The position numbers and the translations under genes were made by a program. Positions 44,414 through 54,627 of a stretch of DNA of 64,000 nucleotides are shown piece by piece. The notes beneath the pieces are model-generated. The model was not told where the DNA came from and did not search any database. It worked only from the letters and a program-made list of their open reading frames with translations. Every line of letters starts with the position of its first letter. Position 1 is the first letter of the stretch. Source of the DNA: Clostridium pascui. GTDB taxonomy: Bacteria; Bacillota; Clostridia; Clostridiales; Clostridiaceae. Location of the stretch: contig NZ_JAFBDB010000005.1 in assembly GCF_016908015.1 (NCBI RefSeq), positions 62,001 to 126,000 on the forward strand, written 5' to 3'.

Positions 44414-44455
44414 ATATTTATAAAAATGACCAAACTCAATCATTTTTATAAATAT
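44414..44455. repeat. Perfect 16-bp inverted repeat upstream of the antiporter gene
   Basis: ATATTTATAAAAATGA (44414-44429) and its exact complement (44440-44455) with a 10-nt spacer. It is the only structure I see in the 350-nt gap between the acetyltransferase and antiporter genes; it could be an operator or the end of an upstream transcript. Confidence 0.5.
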
Positions 44456-44667
44456 TAACATTTAGTTAAATTAATTAAATTTTCTGCGTTTTTGTGAAAA
44501 TATTGTGTCTAGTTCTCAATTATGATAAACTTAAATTGTTGAATTTTTAACATATCTATTATTCAATTTATTCACTTATTGTAAAATTATCAAATATACA
44601 AATTCCGTACAAAATTATCGGCTATACATATATTTCATATAAATTTGTCTAACAAGGAGGAAATAGT

Positions 44668-45882
44668 ATGTCAATAGAATTTTTAATGGATATAGTAGTT
44701 ATACTACTAAGTACTAAATTATTTGGACTATTAGCTAAACGATTTCAAATGCCTCAAGTAGTTGGTGCACTTTTAGCTGGACTTATAATAGGCCCTGCTT
44801 TTTTAGGATTAGTTCATTCCAGCGACTTTTTATCAAAGCTTTCTAAATTAGGTGTACTTCTTTTAATGTTTACTGCCGGACTTGAAACCGATTTAGACGA
44901 ACTTAAAAAGAGTGGTAAAGCTTCATTTATTATTGCACTTGCTGGAGTAATCGTGCCTTTGCTAGGCGGACTTGCTGTAGCTGGCTTCTTCAACAATAAC
45001 GGAAAGCCTTTTAGTGGAGATCTACAAACTCTTTTGCAAAATATATTTATAGGTATAGTATTAACTGCTACATCTGTTAGTATTACGGTAGAAACTCTTC
45101 AAGAAATGGGAAAATTAAAAACTCCATCTGGTACGGCAATTCTTGGAGCAGCTATAATAGATGATATTTTAGGTATCGTACTTTTAACTATTGTTACAAG
45201 TGTTTCTAACCCATCTGTGGATATCAAAGTAGTTTTATTTAAAATTGTTGCATTCTTTGCTGTTTCTGCAGTATTTGGAATATTGTTTTATCATGGATTT
45301 AATAAATTATCTTCCGTAACAGTAGATAAGAAAAAACTTCCAATATACGCTTTAATCTTCTGCTTCGTGATGGCTTTTGATGCAGAACATTTCTTCGGAG
45401 TAGCAGATATTACAGGTGCTTATATTGCAGGTTTAGCTTTATCTAAAACAAGTGAAGCACATAATATAATGGAAACTGTAGAAACTGTTTCAACTACATT
45501 ATTATCTCCTATATTCTTTGCTAATATTGGTATAGCTACTGTTATACATGGCATGAATATGAAAATGATAATATTTACCTTCTTATTATTAGCAGTTGCT
45601 ATATTAAGCAAGGTAGTTGGATGTAAATTTGGCGCACAGGCTTGCGGGTATTCTAAACAAGAGGCTCTTCAAATTGGTACGGGAATGATATCTCGTGGAG
45701 AAGTTGCCTTAATAGTTGCAAACATCGGTGTATCTATGAACCTTATGAAGGAAGAATATTTTGCTCCACTTATATTAGTAGTTATAGTTACAACAATTAT
45801 AACTCCAATACTTCTAAAAGTTGTTTACGGATATGAAGGACAACCTGAGACTGCAAAAGTTCGTAAATTAGAAGGCGCATAA
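44668..45882 (+). CDS. Cation:proton antiporter (CPA2 family)
   Basis: 404 residues, about 12-13 membrane helices. CPA2 features: KRFQMPQVVGALLAGLIIGPAFLGL, FTAGLETDLDELKKSGKASF, LTATSVSITVETLQEMGKL, the ion-binding AIIDDILGIV (two Asp) and MISRGEVALIVANIG. Na+ or K+ for H+ exchange across the membrane is expected. There is no C-terminal RCK domain. AAGGAGG precedes the ATG; a terminator follows. Confidence 0.93.
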   Translation: MSIEFLMDIVVILLSTKLFGLLAKRFQMPQVVGALLAGLIIGPAFLGLVHSSDFLSKLSKLGVLLLMFTAGLETDLDELKKSGKASFIIALAGVIVPLLGGLAVAGFFNNNGKPFSGDLQTLLQNIFIGIVLTATSVSITVETLQEMGKLKTPSGTAILGAAIIDDILGIVLLTIVTSVSNPSVDIKVVLFKIVAFFAVSAVFGILFYHGFNKLSSVTVDKKKLPIYALIFCFVMAFDAEHFFGVADITGAYIAGLALSKTSEAHNIMETVETVSTTLLSPIFFANIGIATVIHGMNMKMIIFTFLLLAVAILSKVVGCKFGAQACGYSKQEALQIGTGMISRGEVALIVANIGVSMNLMKEEYFAPLILVVIVTTIITPILLKVVYGYEGQPETAKVRKLEGA

Positions 45883-45899
45883 AATATATTAAAAAATAT

Positions 45900-45931
45900 A
45901 AAGACTCCGAGAAACTCATCTCAGAGTCTTT
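45900..45931. terminator. Terminator between the antiporter and the hpd operon
   Basis: AAAGACTCcGAGA / TCTCaGAGTCTTT stem with a 6-nt loop, T-rich on the plus side; it serves the convergent genes. Confidence 0.82.
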
Positions 45932-45957
45932 ATTATATTTACAACTACTTATTCTTA

Positions 45958-46899
45958 TTAGAAGTTTGTCTCATGTCCTATATAACAAGCAATTTCCCTA
46001 TCTAAAAATAAATCTTGAATATATTCCATCTTATCCTGCGGAGTACCCTCCTCACTTTTATAAGCATATTCCTTTCCTAGCTGATTCCATTTAGAGTCTC
46101 CAAGTCTATGAAATGGCAATATGTTAATTTCAAATAATCCTAGAGAATTCATAAACTCTGCAGTTTGTATAATATTTTCATCACTATCATTAAAATCTCT
46201 TATTACTGGCATTCTTAAAACTAGCCTTCCATCCCAACTTGACTTTGAAAGCTCTGTTATGTTCTTTAATATCAAATCATTATATACTCCTGTTTTTTCC
46301 TTGTGCTTTTCTCTATCCATATGCTTTATATCTATAAATGCAAAATTTATAGATTTCATCACATCTAGAAAAGTTTCTGTATCCTTGTATGCTGTAGTTT
46401 CTATTGCAGTGTGTATATATTTTTCTTTGCATCTTTCTAAAACCTTAATTAAAAAATCTGATTGTAACAACGGTTCTCCCCCACTAAAGGTAACTCCCCC
46501 TGTACCTCCCCAATATTGTCTATCTCTATTTAATATATTTATAAGAGAATCTATATCATACCATTTCCCGCAAAGCTTTAAAGCTTCATAGTAGCACGCC
46601 TTAGTACATTCAAAAGTATTACAGCTTCTGCATTTTTCCCAATGAATATTCAGAGACTTATCCCGATTTATACTTATTGATTGCTTTTGACAAACATTTA
46701 TGCACATTTCACATCCATTATTAGATTTACACTTGCTTTGGGCAAACATTAGCTTTTCTCCATAATACCAGCTTTCAGGGTTAGCACACCATTCACATTT
46801 TAGGGGACATCCAGACATAAAACAAATAGTCCTGCATCCAGGCCCATCATGTACTGAATAACTTTGTATATCAAAAATTAATCCTTTATTTTCTTGCAA
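45958..46899 (-). CDS. hpdA: 4-hydroxyphenylacetate decarboxylase activating enzyme
   Basis: 313 residues. A radical SAM glycyl-radical activase with the cluster C-x3-C-x2-C in SGCPLKCEWCANPE. An inserted two-cluster ferredoxin-like segment follows (CKSNNGCEMCINVC and CRSCNTFECTKAC). The SAM GGE region is GVTFSGGEPLLQ. It abstracts a hydrogen from the glycine of HpdB to make the radical. Last gene of the hpdB-hpdC-MFS-hpdA transcript, separated from the transporter gene by a 93-nt spacer with an imperfect hairpin. AGGGAGG-type site upstream. Confidence 0.92.
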   Translation of the reverse strand: MQENKGLIFDIQSYSVHDGPGCRTICFMSGCPLKCEWCANPESWYYGEKLMFAQSKCKSNNGCEMCINVCQKQSISINRDKSLNIHWEKCRSCNTFECTKACYYEALKLCGKWYDIDSLINILNRDRQYWGGTGGVTFSGGEPLLQSDFLIKVLERCKEKYIHTAIETTAYKDTETFLDVMKSINFAFIDIKHMDREKHKEKTGVYNDLILKNITELSKSSWDGRLVLRMPVIRDFNDSDENIIQTAEFMNSLGLFEINILPFHRLGDSKWNQLGKEYAYKSEEGTPQDKMEYIQDLFLDREIACYIGHETNF

Positions 46900-46917
46900 A
46901 ATCTACTCCCTCCCCCA

Positions 46918-46986
46918 CAATTAATCAAGGACTTCGCTTTAAAGAATTATTAATGTTTAACTTCTCAAAGCAAAGCCTTTAATTAA
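46918..46986 (-). other. Imperfect hairpin in the MFS-hpdA spacer
   Basis: On the minus strand AATTAAAGGCTTTGCTTT pairs imperfectly with AAAGCGAAGTCCTTGATTAATT across a loop rich in A/T. There is no T-run after it, so processing or partial termination within the operon is more likely than a stop. Confidence 0.5.
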
Positions 46987-46992
46987 TCTTTG

Positions 46993-48264
46993 TTATTTGA
47001 CTGCTTCTTTTTTATTATCAATAGACAATGGTAACGATAAAGCTGCTACAATAGATACTGCAAAAGAGCAAGTCGCAAATATTATAGAATAAAGATAGCT
47101 TCCAGATCTATCAAATAAGAATCCTCCCATGAAGCTTCCAATAGCTGGCCCTATACCCATAACAACTAAAGTTGCTGTTCCCCATATTTTACCAAGCGTT
47201 TTACCTCCATAAATAGTACCTGCATATCCTGCAACTCCACCTGGTTCAATTGCCCAGTAAATAGCAAATAATATACATGCGATTCCGCCTAGTATAATTG
47301 ACTGTTTACTCATTAGAAGAAGTATACAAGCGATTACTCCCATAACTGGTGCAAAAATAAGCATTATTTTTCTGCCTTTTGTTTCATTTCCAACTTTTAC
47401 AACAACCTTATCTGCTACAACTCCCATTAAAGGCATGGTGATTATTCCTGCAATACCTATCATTACATATAAATTAGTAGCTGTGCCTAAAGATAATTTA
47501 ACATCTGTAGTCCAATAGGTAACAACTTGAGTCCAAATTAAAAATTCTGCTACCATACTAGTTAAAAAAGCAACTATCGCTCCCCAAATAGGAAATGTAC
47601 CAAAGGCTTCTTTAACTGTCCACAGATGCTCATTGCCAGATGCCTTTTTACCTGGAGCAGTTCCAAATGCCTCTAGTCCGTAGTCCTGAGGATTTTTCTT
47701 TGCTACAATTGCTGCAATTATAAGAGCTATAAGCACTACTACTGAAAGCCCTCTCATTGCAAGCCTCCAGTCCATAGTAAGTAATATCTTTTTGACTCCT
47801 AAACTTAAAGCAACTTGAGCGACTGGCGCTCCCATAAAAGCAATACCCCACATAGTGGCATAGGATTTCCCTATATACCATTTACGAACAGATACTGTAG
47901 AAGAAACCCAAAGCATACCTGTACCTATACCTGCAAAAACTGCATAAGGAATTAAATATCCAAAATAAGTTTGAGCAAAACTTGTTACATAAAATCCTAA
48001 AGCGGCACATATAGAACCAATAGCATAAGCAGGCTTAGTTCCCCACTTATCTATTATCATACCACTGAAAAATGCCGTTACTGCATATACCATCATCATG
48101 ATTGAATATCCAAGGGAGACCTTGGATACACTCCATCCAAGGTTTTTAGTCATTGGTCCTAAAAGTACAGAAAAGGTAGACCTGTATCCAAATAGACAAA
48201 ATACTGCCAGCCAAGAAGCAAGTACAACCATGTGACCTAATTTACTTGCTCTTCTATCTTCCAT
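46993..48264 (-). CDS. MFS transporter of the p-cresol operon
   Basis: 423 residues, 12 membrane helices. MFS family, close to the oxalate/formate-antiporter type (OFA): GYRSTFSVLLGPMTKNLGWSVSKVSLGYSIMMMVYAVTAFFSGMIIDKWGTKPAYAIGS and GVVADKVVVKVGNETKGRKIM. It lies between hpdC and hpdA, 15 nt after hpdC's stop. It probably imports 4-hydroxyphenylacetate or exports p-cresol, perhaps as an exchanger; this is inference from position. Confidence 0.88.
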   Translation of the reverse strand: MEDRRASKLGHMVVLASWLAVFCLFGYRSTFSVLLGPMTKNLGWSVSKVSLGYSIMMMVYAVTAFFSGMIIDKWGTKPAYAIGSICAALGFYVTSFAQTYFGYLIPYAVFAGIGTGMLWVSSTVSVRKWYIGKSYATMWGIAFMGAPVAQVALSLGVKKILLTMDWRLAMRGLSVVVLIALIIAAIVAKKNPQDYGLEAFGTAPGKKASGNEHLWTVKEAFGTFPIWGAIVAFLTSMVAEFLIWTQVVTYWTTDVKLSLGTATNLYVMIGIAGIITMPLMGVVADKVVVKVGNETKGRKIMLIFAPVMGVIACILLLMSKQSIILGGIACILFAIYWAIEPGGVAGYAGTIYGGKTLGKIWGTATLVVMGIGPAIGSFMGGFLFDRSGSYLYSIIFATCSFAVSIVAALSLPLSIDNKKEAVK

Positions 48265-48279
48265 AGACTTTCCCCCTAA

Positions 48280-48543
48280 TTATTTTTTTTCATATCCTTC
48301 ACAAGTTAATCCCATAAGCTCTCCATAAGTCCAATACTCTTTATCAAGCCCAGTACATATTCCCATATTATCTGCATTGGGATTTTTAAACTTGCTGCAA
48401 TTTTTACATTTTGGTACTTCGTTAAAATTTCCACATACTTCAGAATCTATAAATATAATAGAATTTGTTTTTCTACATATTCCTTTAGCTACGTCTATAG
48501 ATGCAAAATTTAAACAATCATTGTGTTTATTGTTATTTGTCAT
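48280..48543 (-). CDS. hpdC: 4-hydroxyphenylacetate decarboxylase small subunit
   Basis: 87 residues from the ATG at 48543, with GAAGGGGTG 7 nt upstream (the frame from 48576 overlaps hpdB). One His and seven Cys match the two [4Fe-4S] sites of known HpdC proteins: H7, C10 and C23, then EVC, PKCKNC, GICTG and LTCEGY. It binds HpdB and is needed for a stable hetero-octameric enzyme. Its presence separates this system from indoleacetate decarboxylase, which lacks it. Starts 4 nt after hpdB. Confidence 0.93.
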   Translation of the reverse strand: MTNNNKHNDCLNFASIDVAKGICRKTNSIIFIDSEVCGNFNEVPKCKNCSKFKNPNADNMGICTGLDKEYWTYGELMGLTCEGYEKK

Positions 48544-48547
48544 AATA

Positions 48548-51265
48548 CTACACCCCTTCATATTCTGTTCTTGCAACTACTTCATCTTGAATTGGTTTTC
48601 CTATTTCACACCAATATTGAGTAAATCCAGCCACTCTTACCATTAAATCTCTATAATTTTCAGGTTTTTGTTGAGCATCTTTTAAAACCTTAGAATCTAC
48701 TATATTATATTGAATATGATATCCACCCTTTCTCATATAAGCTCTTGTAAGATCAAGAAGCTTTTTAGCCCCTTCCTCACCTTTTATAGCACTTGGGTGA
48801 ATCTTTAAGTTCATTTGAGAATTTTGTGATTTAGTATGATCCCAAATAGTTGCAGAGTTAAACAATGCATAAGCACCATTTTTATCTGTTCCAGGATATG
48901 CAGACATAGATCCATCTGAATAAGTTGTTCCTGCCAGTCTACCATCTGGGGTTGCAAGTGTTGCTGCTCCCTGAGCACCATGAGTTGATACAGAAATTTG
49001 ACATGCATACATCTTCTTACCAAATAGTGATTCATAATTATGAGTCATTTCACAGAACCAATCTTCATAATCCTTTAGAATACTATCTGCATACGCATCA
49101 TCATTTCCGTATTTAGGAGCAAGCAAACAATCTCCATATATTTTGTCATACTTAATTCCATCTTCTCTTTTTTCTTGATCTGCTAGTGAGTAACTTCCTA
49201 CTTCTGATGCAGTCTTAAATCCAAAATTGTTAAGAATCGCTTCTTGTATTTCTTCCAAAGTATATTTCTTATCATCATATACAAGTTTCTTAATTGCTGC
49301 TAATGAGTTAACCATATTTATGGTTCCACAGCTCTCAACATTATAAGTCGCATTATATCTATATCCCATATTGCCGATGTGCTGTCCTTTATCCAGGCAA
49401 TCTGGTTTAAGCATTGAGCTAAATACTGACATATTATTTTTTCTCCATATGTCATGCTGAATATTATTTGTTCTAGCAAGGCAATCGCAAGTTATATCAT
49501 AATATTCTTTGTAGGTGTTCCAAAATTCTTCATAGGTTTCAAGTTTTTTATTGTGAGGAGGATATACTTGAATATTTGTTCTGTAGTCCCTACCATTTGT
49601 TACTACTAGTTCTAATATTTTAGGATTTGCTATAAAATGTACTCCTACGCTGGTTGGCTGTCCTGCTCCCCCTGGAATAAAGTATTTCTTTCCATTCAAA
49701 GTAAGCTCTTTCCATGCGCAAGGTGATGTTTCTAAACATCCTCCTATGGCAAAAGATCTAGCTTCCTCTACTGTCATACCTTCTTCTGCATATTGATTTA
49801 ATATAAATTGCATACCACCTTGATTATTCATCCACGCTGGATATCCCGCTCCAGTTTTATCACATTCAATGCATTTCAGTAAAAATTCTTCTGGAAGCTT
49901 TTCATCATATAAAACTGATAATGTTGGTTGGGGAGATCCACAGGTAATTCCAGCTTCAACTATTAACATTTCAAGTTCATTAGCTGCAGATTTACCATCC
50001 TTAGTGAGACCACCTAAGCTTAAGTTATTAAATGTATTTCCTGAAAGCACTCCGCCTACAACTCCAGTGGATGCAAAGCAATCTATACATGTAAATTTAA
50101 CTCTATGAAGCTCCAATAACTCTAAAGCTTCCTTTTTAGTAAGTTTTCCTGCTTCCAAATCCTGTTCAAACCAAGGATAAAGTACCTGCCCTACTCTTCC
50201 TGGTGAAAGCCCTGAAATGGCATCTTCATTTAAACAAGCAATGTGAACAGTATAAGTAAGCTGAAGTGCTTCTTTAAAGGTTCTTGGCTGATTGTGAGCT
50301 ATCCATTCTAGACAATTTGCTATTTCTTCGTATTCTTCTCTTTGAACTTTGTCCTCTGTTATACCTATAAGTCTCCTGGCCTCCTTTACATAATTTAAAA
50401 TCCAGTTTTGTATTCCTTCTACTACTAGCTTTACAGCTTCATAGAAGTATAGCCTGTCCATACCTATTACTCCATCTCCATCAGCATTTCCAGCTACTTC
50501 TCTCTTACATTCTTCAGCCATTTTTATTAACCCATCAAATCCATATTGGAGAGGATAATAATAATTTATAACTTCTCTTCCTTGTGGAAGTGTAAATCCT
50601 GAGTCAAACATACATATTAAACTTTTCATTATATTTTCTTTGATTTGATAACTTGGAACCATTTGCTCATACTTATGTCCTAAATCTTCTACAGATTTTC
50701 CTACCCATGACTTTGCTAGTGTTACCAATGCAGGAACTTCTTCTTTTCTAATCCCAAACTTTCCAGCTATAGACACTATATTTCCAAAGCTATTAGTAAC
50801 ATTTCCTCCGCCAGTACCAAATTTGCTTAACTCACCAGCGCTGGCACTTCCTCTTTTTAAAGCCTCTTTATAAAGTTCATCTTCCTTTGCTACAAAGAAT
50901 CCTTCTGAAAGCCAAGGCATTGGAAATGACCCTCTGTAGTAGTTAGTTTTCTGCATTACAAGCTTTTCTCCTGGAAAAATGGTTGGAGTTAAATGTGAAA
51001 ATGCACATTTTAATGCCTCAGCTCTTCTAATTACATTAACTTCTCCTTCTAATTCATTCCATCTTCTTGTGTACCAGTATGGAAATTCTGTATTGGTGGA
51101 GGATAATGTATTATAATATATATCTCTTAGTTTTTTTGCTCTTTCCGTAGGTTCTTTCTTTACTTCTCTATCTACTAGCTCCTCTGGAGCAGTTCCTCCC
51201 GCTTGAAAATTAATAGGTAATCCCTTAGCTGCTAATATGTCTGCTAGTTTTGTCTTTACTGACAT
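48548..51265 (-). CDS. hpdB: 4-hydroxyphenylacetate decarboxylase large (glycyl radical) subunit
   Basis: 905 residues, matching HpdB of Clostridioides difficile nearly end to end. The glycyl radical site is G880 in RVAGFTQYW. The active-site pair C510 and E512 (GGCLET), H543 (GVHFIAN) and E644 (NVESCGT) correspond to Cys503, Glu505, His536 and Glu637 of the C. scatologenes enzyme. It decarboxylates 4-hydroxyphenylacetate (from tyrosine fermentation) to p-cresol in the cytoplasm. Oxygen-sensitive, needs HpdA for activation. AGGAGG precedes the ATG. Confidence 0.96.
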   Translation of the reverse strand: MSVKTKLADILAAKGLPINFQAGGTAPEELVDREVKKEPTERAKKLRDIYYNTLSSTNTEFPYWYTRRWNELEGEVNVIRRAEALKCAFSHLTPTIFPGEKLVMQKTNYYRGSFPMPWLSEGFFVAKEDELYKEALKRGSASAGELSKFGTGGGNVTNSFGNIVSIAGKFGIRKEEVPALVTLAKSWVGKSVEDLGHKYEQMVPSYQIKENIMKSLICMFDSGFTLPQGREVINYYYPLQYGFDGLIKMAEECKREVAGNADGDGVIGMDRLYFYEAVKLVVEGIQNWILNYVKEARRLIGITEDKVQREEYEEIANCLEWIAHNQPRTFKEALQLTYTVHIACLNEDAISGLSPGRVGQVLYPWFEQDLEAGKLTKKEALELLELHRVKFTCIDCFASTGVVGGVLSGNTFNNLSLGGLTKDGKSAANELEMLIVEAGITCGSPQPTLSVLYDEKLPEEFLLKCIECDKTGAGYPAWMNNQGGMQFILNQYAEEGMTVEEARSFAIGGCLETSPCAWKELTLNGKKYFIPGGAGQPTSVGVHFIANPKILELVVTNGRDYRTNIQVYPPHNKKLETYEEFWNTYKEYYDITCDCLARTNNIQHDIWRKNNMSVFSSMLKPDCLDKGQHIGNMGYRYNATYNVESCGTINMVNSLAAIKKLVYDDKKYTLEEIQEAILNNFGFKTASEVGSYSLADQEKREDGIKYDKIYGDCLLAPKYGNDDAYADSILKDYEDWFCEMTHNYESLFGKKMYACQISVSTHGAQGAATLATPDGRLAGTTYSDGSMSAYPGTDKNGAYALFNSATIWDHTKSQNSQMNLKIHPSAIKGEEGAKKLLDLTRAYMRKGGYHIQYNIVDSKVLKDAQQKPENYRDLMVRVAGFTQYWCEIGKPIQDEVVARTEYEGV

Positions 51266-51314
51266 TTTATCTCCTCCTAATGTCTCTAAAATTGTTTTAC
51301 AACCTATAAATATG

Positions 51315-51343
51315 TTTATACCTATTTTTTTATTACTTTACAA
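51315..51343 (-). promoter_or_regulatory. Probable promoter of the hpd operon
   Basis: On the minus strand TTGTAA (51338-51343), 17-nt spacer, TATAAA (51315-51320), 50 nt before hpdB. Confidence 0.5.
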
Positions 51344-51352
51344 AAAGTTCAA

Positions 51353-51378
51353 AAACTGCAGTAATAACCACTGCAGTT
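51353..51378 (-). terminator. Terminator of gmhB
   Basis: AAACTGCAGT / ACTGCAGTTT stem with a 6-7-nt loop; on the minus strand it is followed by TTTTTG. It lies between gmhB and the hpd promoter. Confidence 0.85.
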
Positions 51379-51393
51379 TCAAATTATCTATTT

Positions 51394-51897
51394 TTATTTA
51401 TATTTTAATATCTTTTTTATTACTTTGAGCAAGTTGCTCCCATTTACGTTAGCTTTATCACAAAACTCCCCAATCTTACCTGTTTTACATCCTGCCTTTA
51501 TTCCTGCCTCCACATCGGTATCCCTATCCCCTATCATCCAGCTTTCTTTAGCATTTATATTATATTTTTCTATAAGCCCAAGTAACATGGTAGGGTTAGG
51601 TTTTCTACAAGAAGCATTTCTATCATAAAACGGACAATATACTATTTCCTTTATTTCGCCATAAGGTTCTACTTCTTTTATAAGCTTTGTATGTATCTTT
51701 TCAAGTTCCTCTTCTGTTAATGTTCCTACTTCTATTCCTCCTTGATTTGTTACTACAAATATACTATATCCAGCCTCAGCTGCAATCTTAATCCCTTCCT
51801 TTGCCTCTTCAAATATTATCAAGTCTTCAGGAGTAAGTACATATTCTTTAAAATCATTTATTACCCCATCTCTATCTAAAAATATTGCTTTATTCAA
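51394..51897 (-). CDS. gmhB: D-glycero-D-manno-heptose 1,7-bisphosphate phosphatase-like HAD-IIIA enzyme
   Basis: 167 residues, HAD-IIIA. The nucleophile motif AIFLDRDGVIND, motif II FVVTNQGGIEVG, the zinc-loop-like YCPFYDRNASCRKPNPTML and motif III-IV SWMIGDRDTDVEAGIKAG match GmhB. The usual four-ligand C-x-H-x-C-x-C zinc loop is incomplete (only two Cys). In Firmicutes it may act in heptose sugar synthesis for surface glycans or as a general histidinol-phosphate/sugar bisphosphatase. No heptose genes adjoin it. Confidence 0.8.
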   Translation of the reverse strand: MNKAIFLDRDGVINDFKEYVLTPEDLIIFEEAKEGIKIAAEAGYSIFVVTNQGGIEVGTLTEEELEKIHTKLIKEVEPYGEIKEIVYCPFYDRNASCRKPNPTMLLGLIEKYNINAKESWMIGDRDTDVEAGIKAGCKTGKIGEFCDKANVNGSNLLKVIKKILKYK

Positions 51898-52206
51898 ATA
51901 TGCTAACCTCCTATATAAAAACTCTTATTACATAAAATAAATAAAAAATAATTTTTATCACATAATAAACAAGTTCACGAAAAATTTTCATTATAAATAT
52001 TAGTACTACATTTATAATTGTGTGCATAATAAACTATTTTGAATAATATAAATTATAGTTTATATAAGTATATAATAGTTTATTATAATTATATCCTTAA
52101 TCCATAAAATTCTCAAATATGTTAAACTTTATCACATTTTTTATTGACTAATAGTTAATAAAAATATATCATATGAAAATACAGTAAATAAAGAGGAGGG
52201 ATTTCC

Positions 52207-54615
52207 TTGAATATAGATAAAGAAAAAATTAAAGCTGACTTTCGACAAAATCTCATCAATTTATATTCCATAGATATTGATGAAGCTTCTTCATTTCAAA
52301 AATATGTTGCCTTAGGTTTCTTAATAAGATCCTATGTTGCCGAAAATTGGTTAGAAACTAATAAAAAATATACTAATAATAAAGATAAACAGGTATATTA
52401 TTTTTCTATGGAATTCTTAATTGGTCGGCTTCTTGGTAACAATATGATGAATTTAGGAATCTACAGCATATGTAAAGAAGCGTTAAAAGAACTTAATATA
52501 AACATAAACGAACTTGAGGAAGTTGAAAGTGATGCTGGTCTTGGTAATGGCGGCCTTGGAAGACTCGCTGCCTGCTTTTTGGATTCCATGGCATCTCTTA
52601 ATATTCCCGGTCATGGCAATGGTATAAGATATAATTATGGACTTTTTGAACAAAAGATAATCAATGGATATCAAGTAGAGGTACCTGATAAATGGTTAAA
52701 AGAAGGTAATGTTTGGGAAACTAGAAATGCAAATAAATCTGTTACTGTTGATTTTTACGGGACTGTAAAACATATATATGAAAATGGCAAAACAAAATTT
52801 ATACAAGAAAATACAGAAACAATACTTGCTGTTCCCTACGATACTCCTGTTATAGGATATAATAATAAAACAGTAAATACTCTAAGACTTTGGAGCGCCG
52901 AGCCTATTGATAAGGATTTTGACTTAAATTTATTTAGCCAAGGAGAGTATTCTAAAGCAGTAGAATATAAGTCATCTATTGAGTCTATAACCAAAGTACT
53001 TTATCCAGACGACTCCACAGAAAAGGGAAGACTCCTTAGGTTAAAACAGCAATATTTCTTCGTAAGTGCTGGAATTCAAAGTATAATTCGAAGATATAAA
53101 AAGCTTAACAAACCGATAACTGATCTTCCTAAATATATTGCTATACAAATAAATGATACTCATCCAGCTGTTGCAGTACCTGAACTTATGAGAATATTAA
53201 TAGATGTTGAAGGGCTTCATTGGGATGAGGCATGGAATGTAACTACAAATACTATAGCTTACACCAACCATACAATTCTTGCTGAAGCAATGGAAAAATG
53301 GCCTATAGATATATTCAAGGGGCTTCTTCCAAGGATTTACATGATAATAGAAGAAATAAACAGGCGATTCTGTATTGAGGTTATAGATAAATTCAATAAT
53401 CAAAATAAACTAAAGGAAATGTCAATAATACAAGATGGATATATAAAGATGGCATTCCTTGCTATTGTTGGAGGGCATTCTGTAAACGGTGTTGCAAAGC
53501 TTCATACAGATCTTTTAAAAAAGCAAGAGCTATCTAATTTCAATGAATTTTATCCTGGTAAATTTAATAATAAAACCAATGGTATAACTCACAGACGATG
53601 GCTTTTAAAAGCTAATCCAAACCTAAGTAACCTCATAACTAAAAATATTGGAGAAGATTATATATACGAACCACTGGACCTAATAAAGCTAAAACCTTTT
53701 GCATATGATAGTGGGTTTAGAGAGGAATTTCACAAAATAAAAATTAATAATAAAATTGAATTTTGTAAGTTTGCTAAAGATAAATTTAATATGGACATAG
53801 ATCCTAATTCAATATTTGATGTTCAAGTTAAAAGATTGCATGCTTATAAAAGGCAAATTTTAAATTTATTTAATATAATGGATTTATATTTTAGACTTAA
53901 GGATAATCCCGAAATTGATATTATACCTAGAACGTTTTTCTTTGGCGCTAAAGCTGCTCCCTCTTATCATCTTGCAAAACAAACTATAAAACTTATTAAT
54001 ACCGTGGGAGATATGATAAACAATGCCCCTTGTGTTAAAGGGAGAATAAAGGTGTATTTTCTACCTAACTATTCAGTATCCTTAGCAGAAAAAATAATTC
54101 CTTGTGCTAATGTCAGTGAACAGATTTCTACTGCTACCAAGGAAGCATCTGGTACTGGAAACATGAAATTTATGATGAATGGAGCCATTACCTTAGCTAC
54201 CTTAGATGGTGCTAATATTGAAATAAAGGATGCTGTAGGCGAAGAAAATATAGTTATATTTGGACTAAACAAAGAAGAAGTTTTAAACTACCAAAAAAAT
54301 CAGAATTATAACTCCTACGAGCTTTATAATTCTGATATGAGGATAAAAAGAATATTAGATTCACTTGTAGACGGCTCGTTAAATCCTAATAAAAATGAAT
54401 TTAAGGATATATATGATTCTCTTTTAAGTGGAAATGATGAATATTTTGTTTTAAGAGACTTTGCAGCCTATGTAGATGCGCAAAATAAAATAGATACTCT
54501 TTATAGGGATAAAGATCTTTGGAACAAGATGTGTGTTATAAATATTGCTCATTCAGGAAGATTTTCTTCCGACAATACCATAAAAAGATATTGGGAAGAC
54601 ATTTGGAGCGTATAA
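52207..54615 (+). CDS. glgP: Glycogen/starch/alpha-glucan phosphorylase
   Basis: 802 residues from a TTG start with GAGGAGGG 6 nt upstream. Family hallmarks are YFSMEFLIGRLLGNNM, LGNGGLGRLAACFLDS, VKRLHAYKRQILN and the PLP-binding EASGTGNMKFMMNGA. It releases glucose 1-phosphate from stored glycogen, a reserve used by clostridia before sporulation. No other glycogen gene is beside it. The ~300-nt region upstream (51898-52206) is AT-rich with no clear structure. Repeat copy 4 begins 13 nt after the stop. Confidence 0.95.
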   Translation: MNIDKEKIKADFRQNLINLYSIDIDEASSFQKYVALGFLIRSYVAENWLETNKKYTNNKDKQVYYFSMEFLIGRLLGNNMMNLGIYSICKEALKELNININELEEVESDAGLGNGGLGRLAACFLDSMASLNIPGHGNGIRYNYGLFEQKIINGYQVEVPDKWLKEGNVWETRNANKSVTVDFYGTVKHIYENGKTKFIQENTETILAVPYDTPVIGYNNKTVNTLRLWSAEPIDKDFDLNLFSQGEYSKAVEYKSSIESITKVLYPDDSTEKGRLLRLKQQYFFVSAGIQSIIRRYKKLNKPITDLPKYIAIQINDTHPAVAVPELMRILIDVEGLHWDEAWNVTTNTIAYTNHTILAEAMEKWPIDIFKGLLPRIYMIIEEINRRFCIEVIDKFNNQNKLKEMSIIQDGYIKMAFLAIVGGHSVNGVAKLHTDLLKKQELSNFNEFYPGKFNNKTNGITHRRWLLKANPNLSNLITKNIGEDYIYEPLDLIKLKPFAYDSGFREEFHKIKINNKIEFCKFAKDKFNMDIDPNSIFDVQVKRLHAYKRQILNLFNIMDLYFRLKDNPEIDIIPRTFFFGAKAAPSYHLAKQTIKLINTVGDMINNAPCVKGRIKVYFLPNYSVSLAEKIIPCANVSEQISTATKEASGTGNMKFMMNGAITLATLDGANIEIKDAVGEENIVIFGLNKEEVLNYQKNQNYNSYELYNSDMRIKRILDSLVDGSLNPNKNEFKDIYDSLLSGNDEYFVLRDFAAYVDAQNKIDTLYRDKDLWNKMCVINIAHSGRFSSDNTIKRYWEDIWSV

Positions 54616-54627
54616 AAAAGCACCACA

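Noticed and set aside
48548-51265. Indoleacetate decarboxylase (skatole) or pyruvate formate-lyase as identity of the glycyl radical enzyme
   Set aside because: A small subunit HpdC with His plus seven Cys is present and the active-site set C-x-E, H, E matches the 4-hydroxyphenylacetate enzyme.
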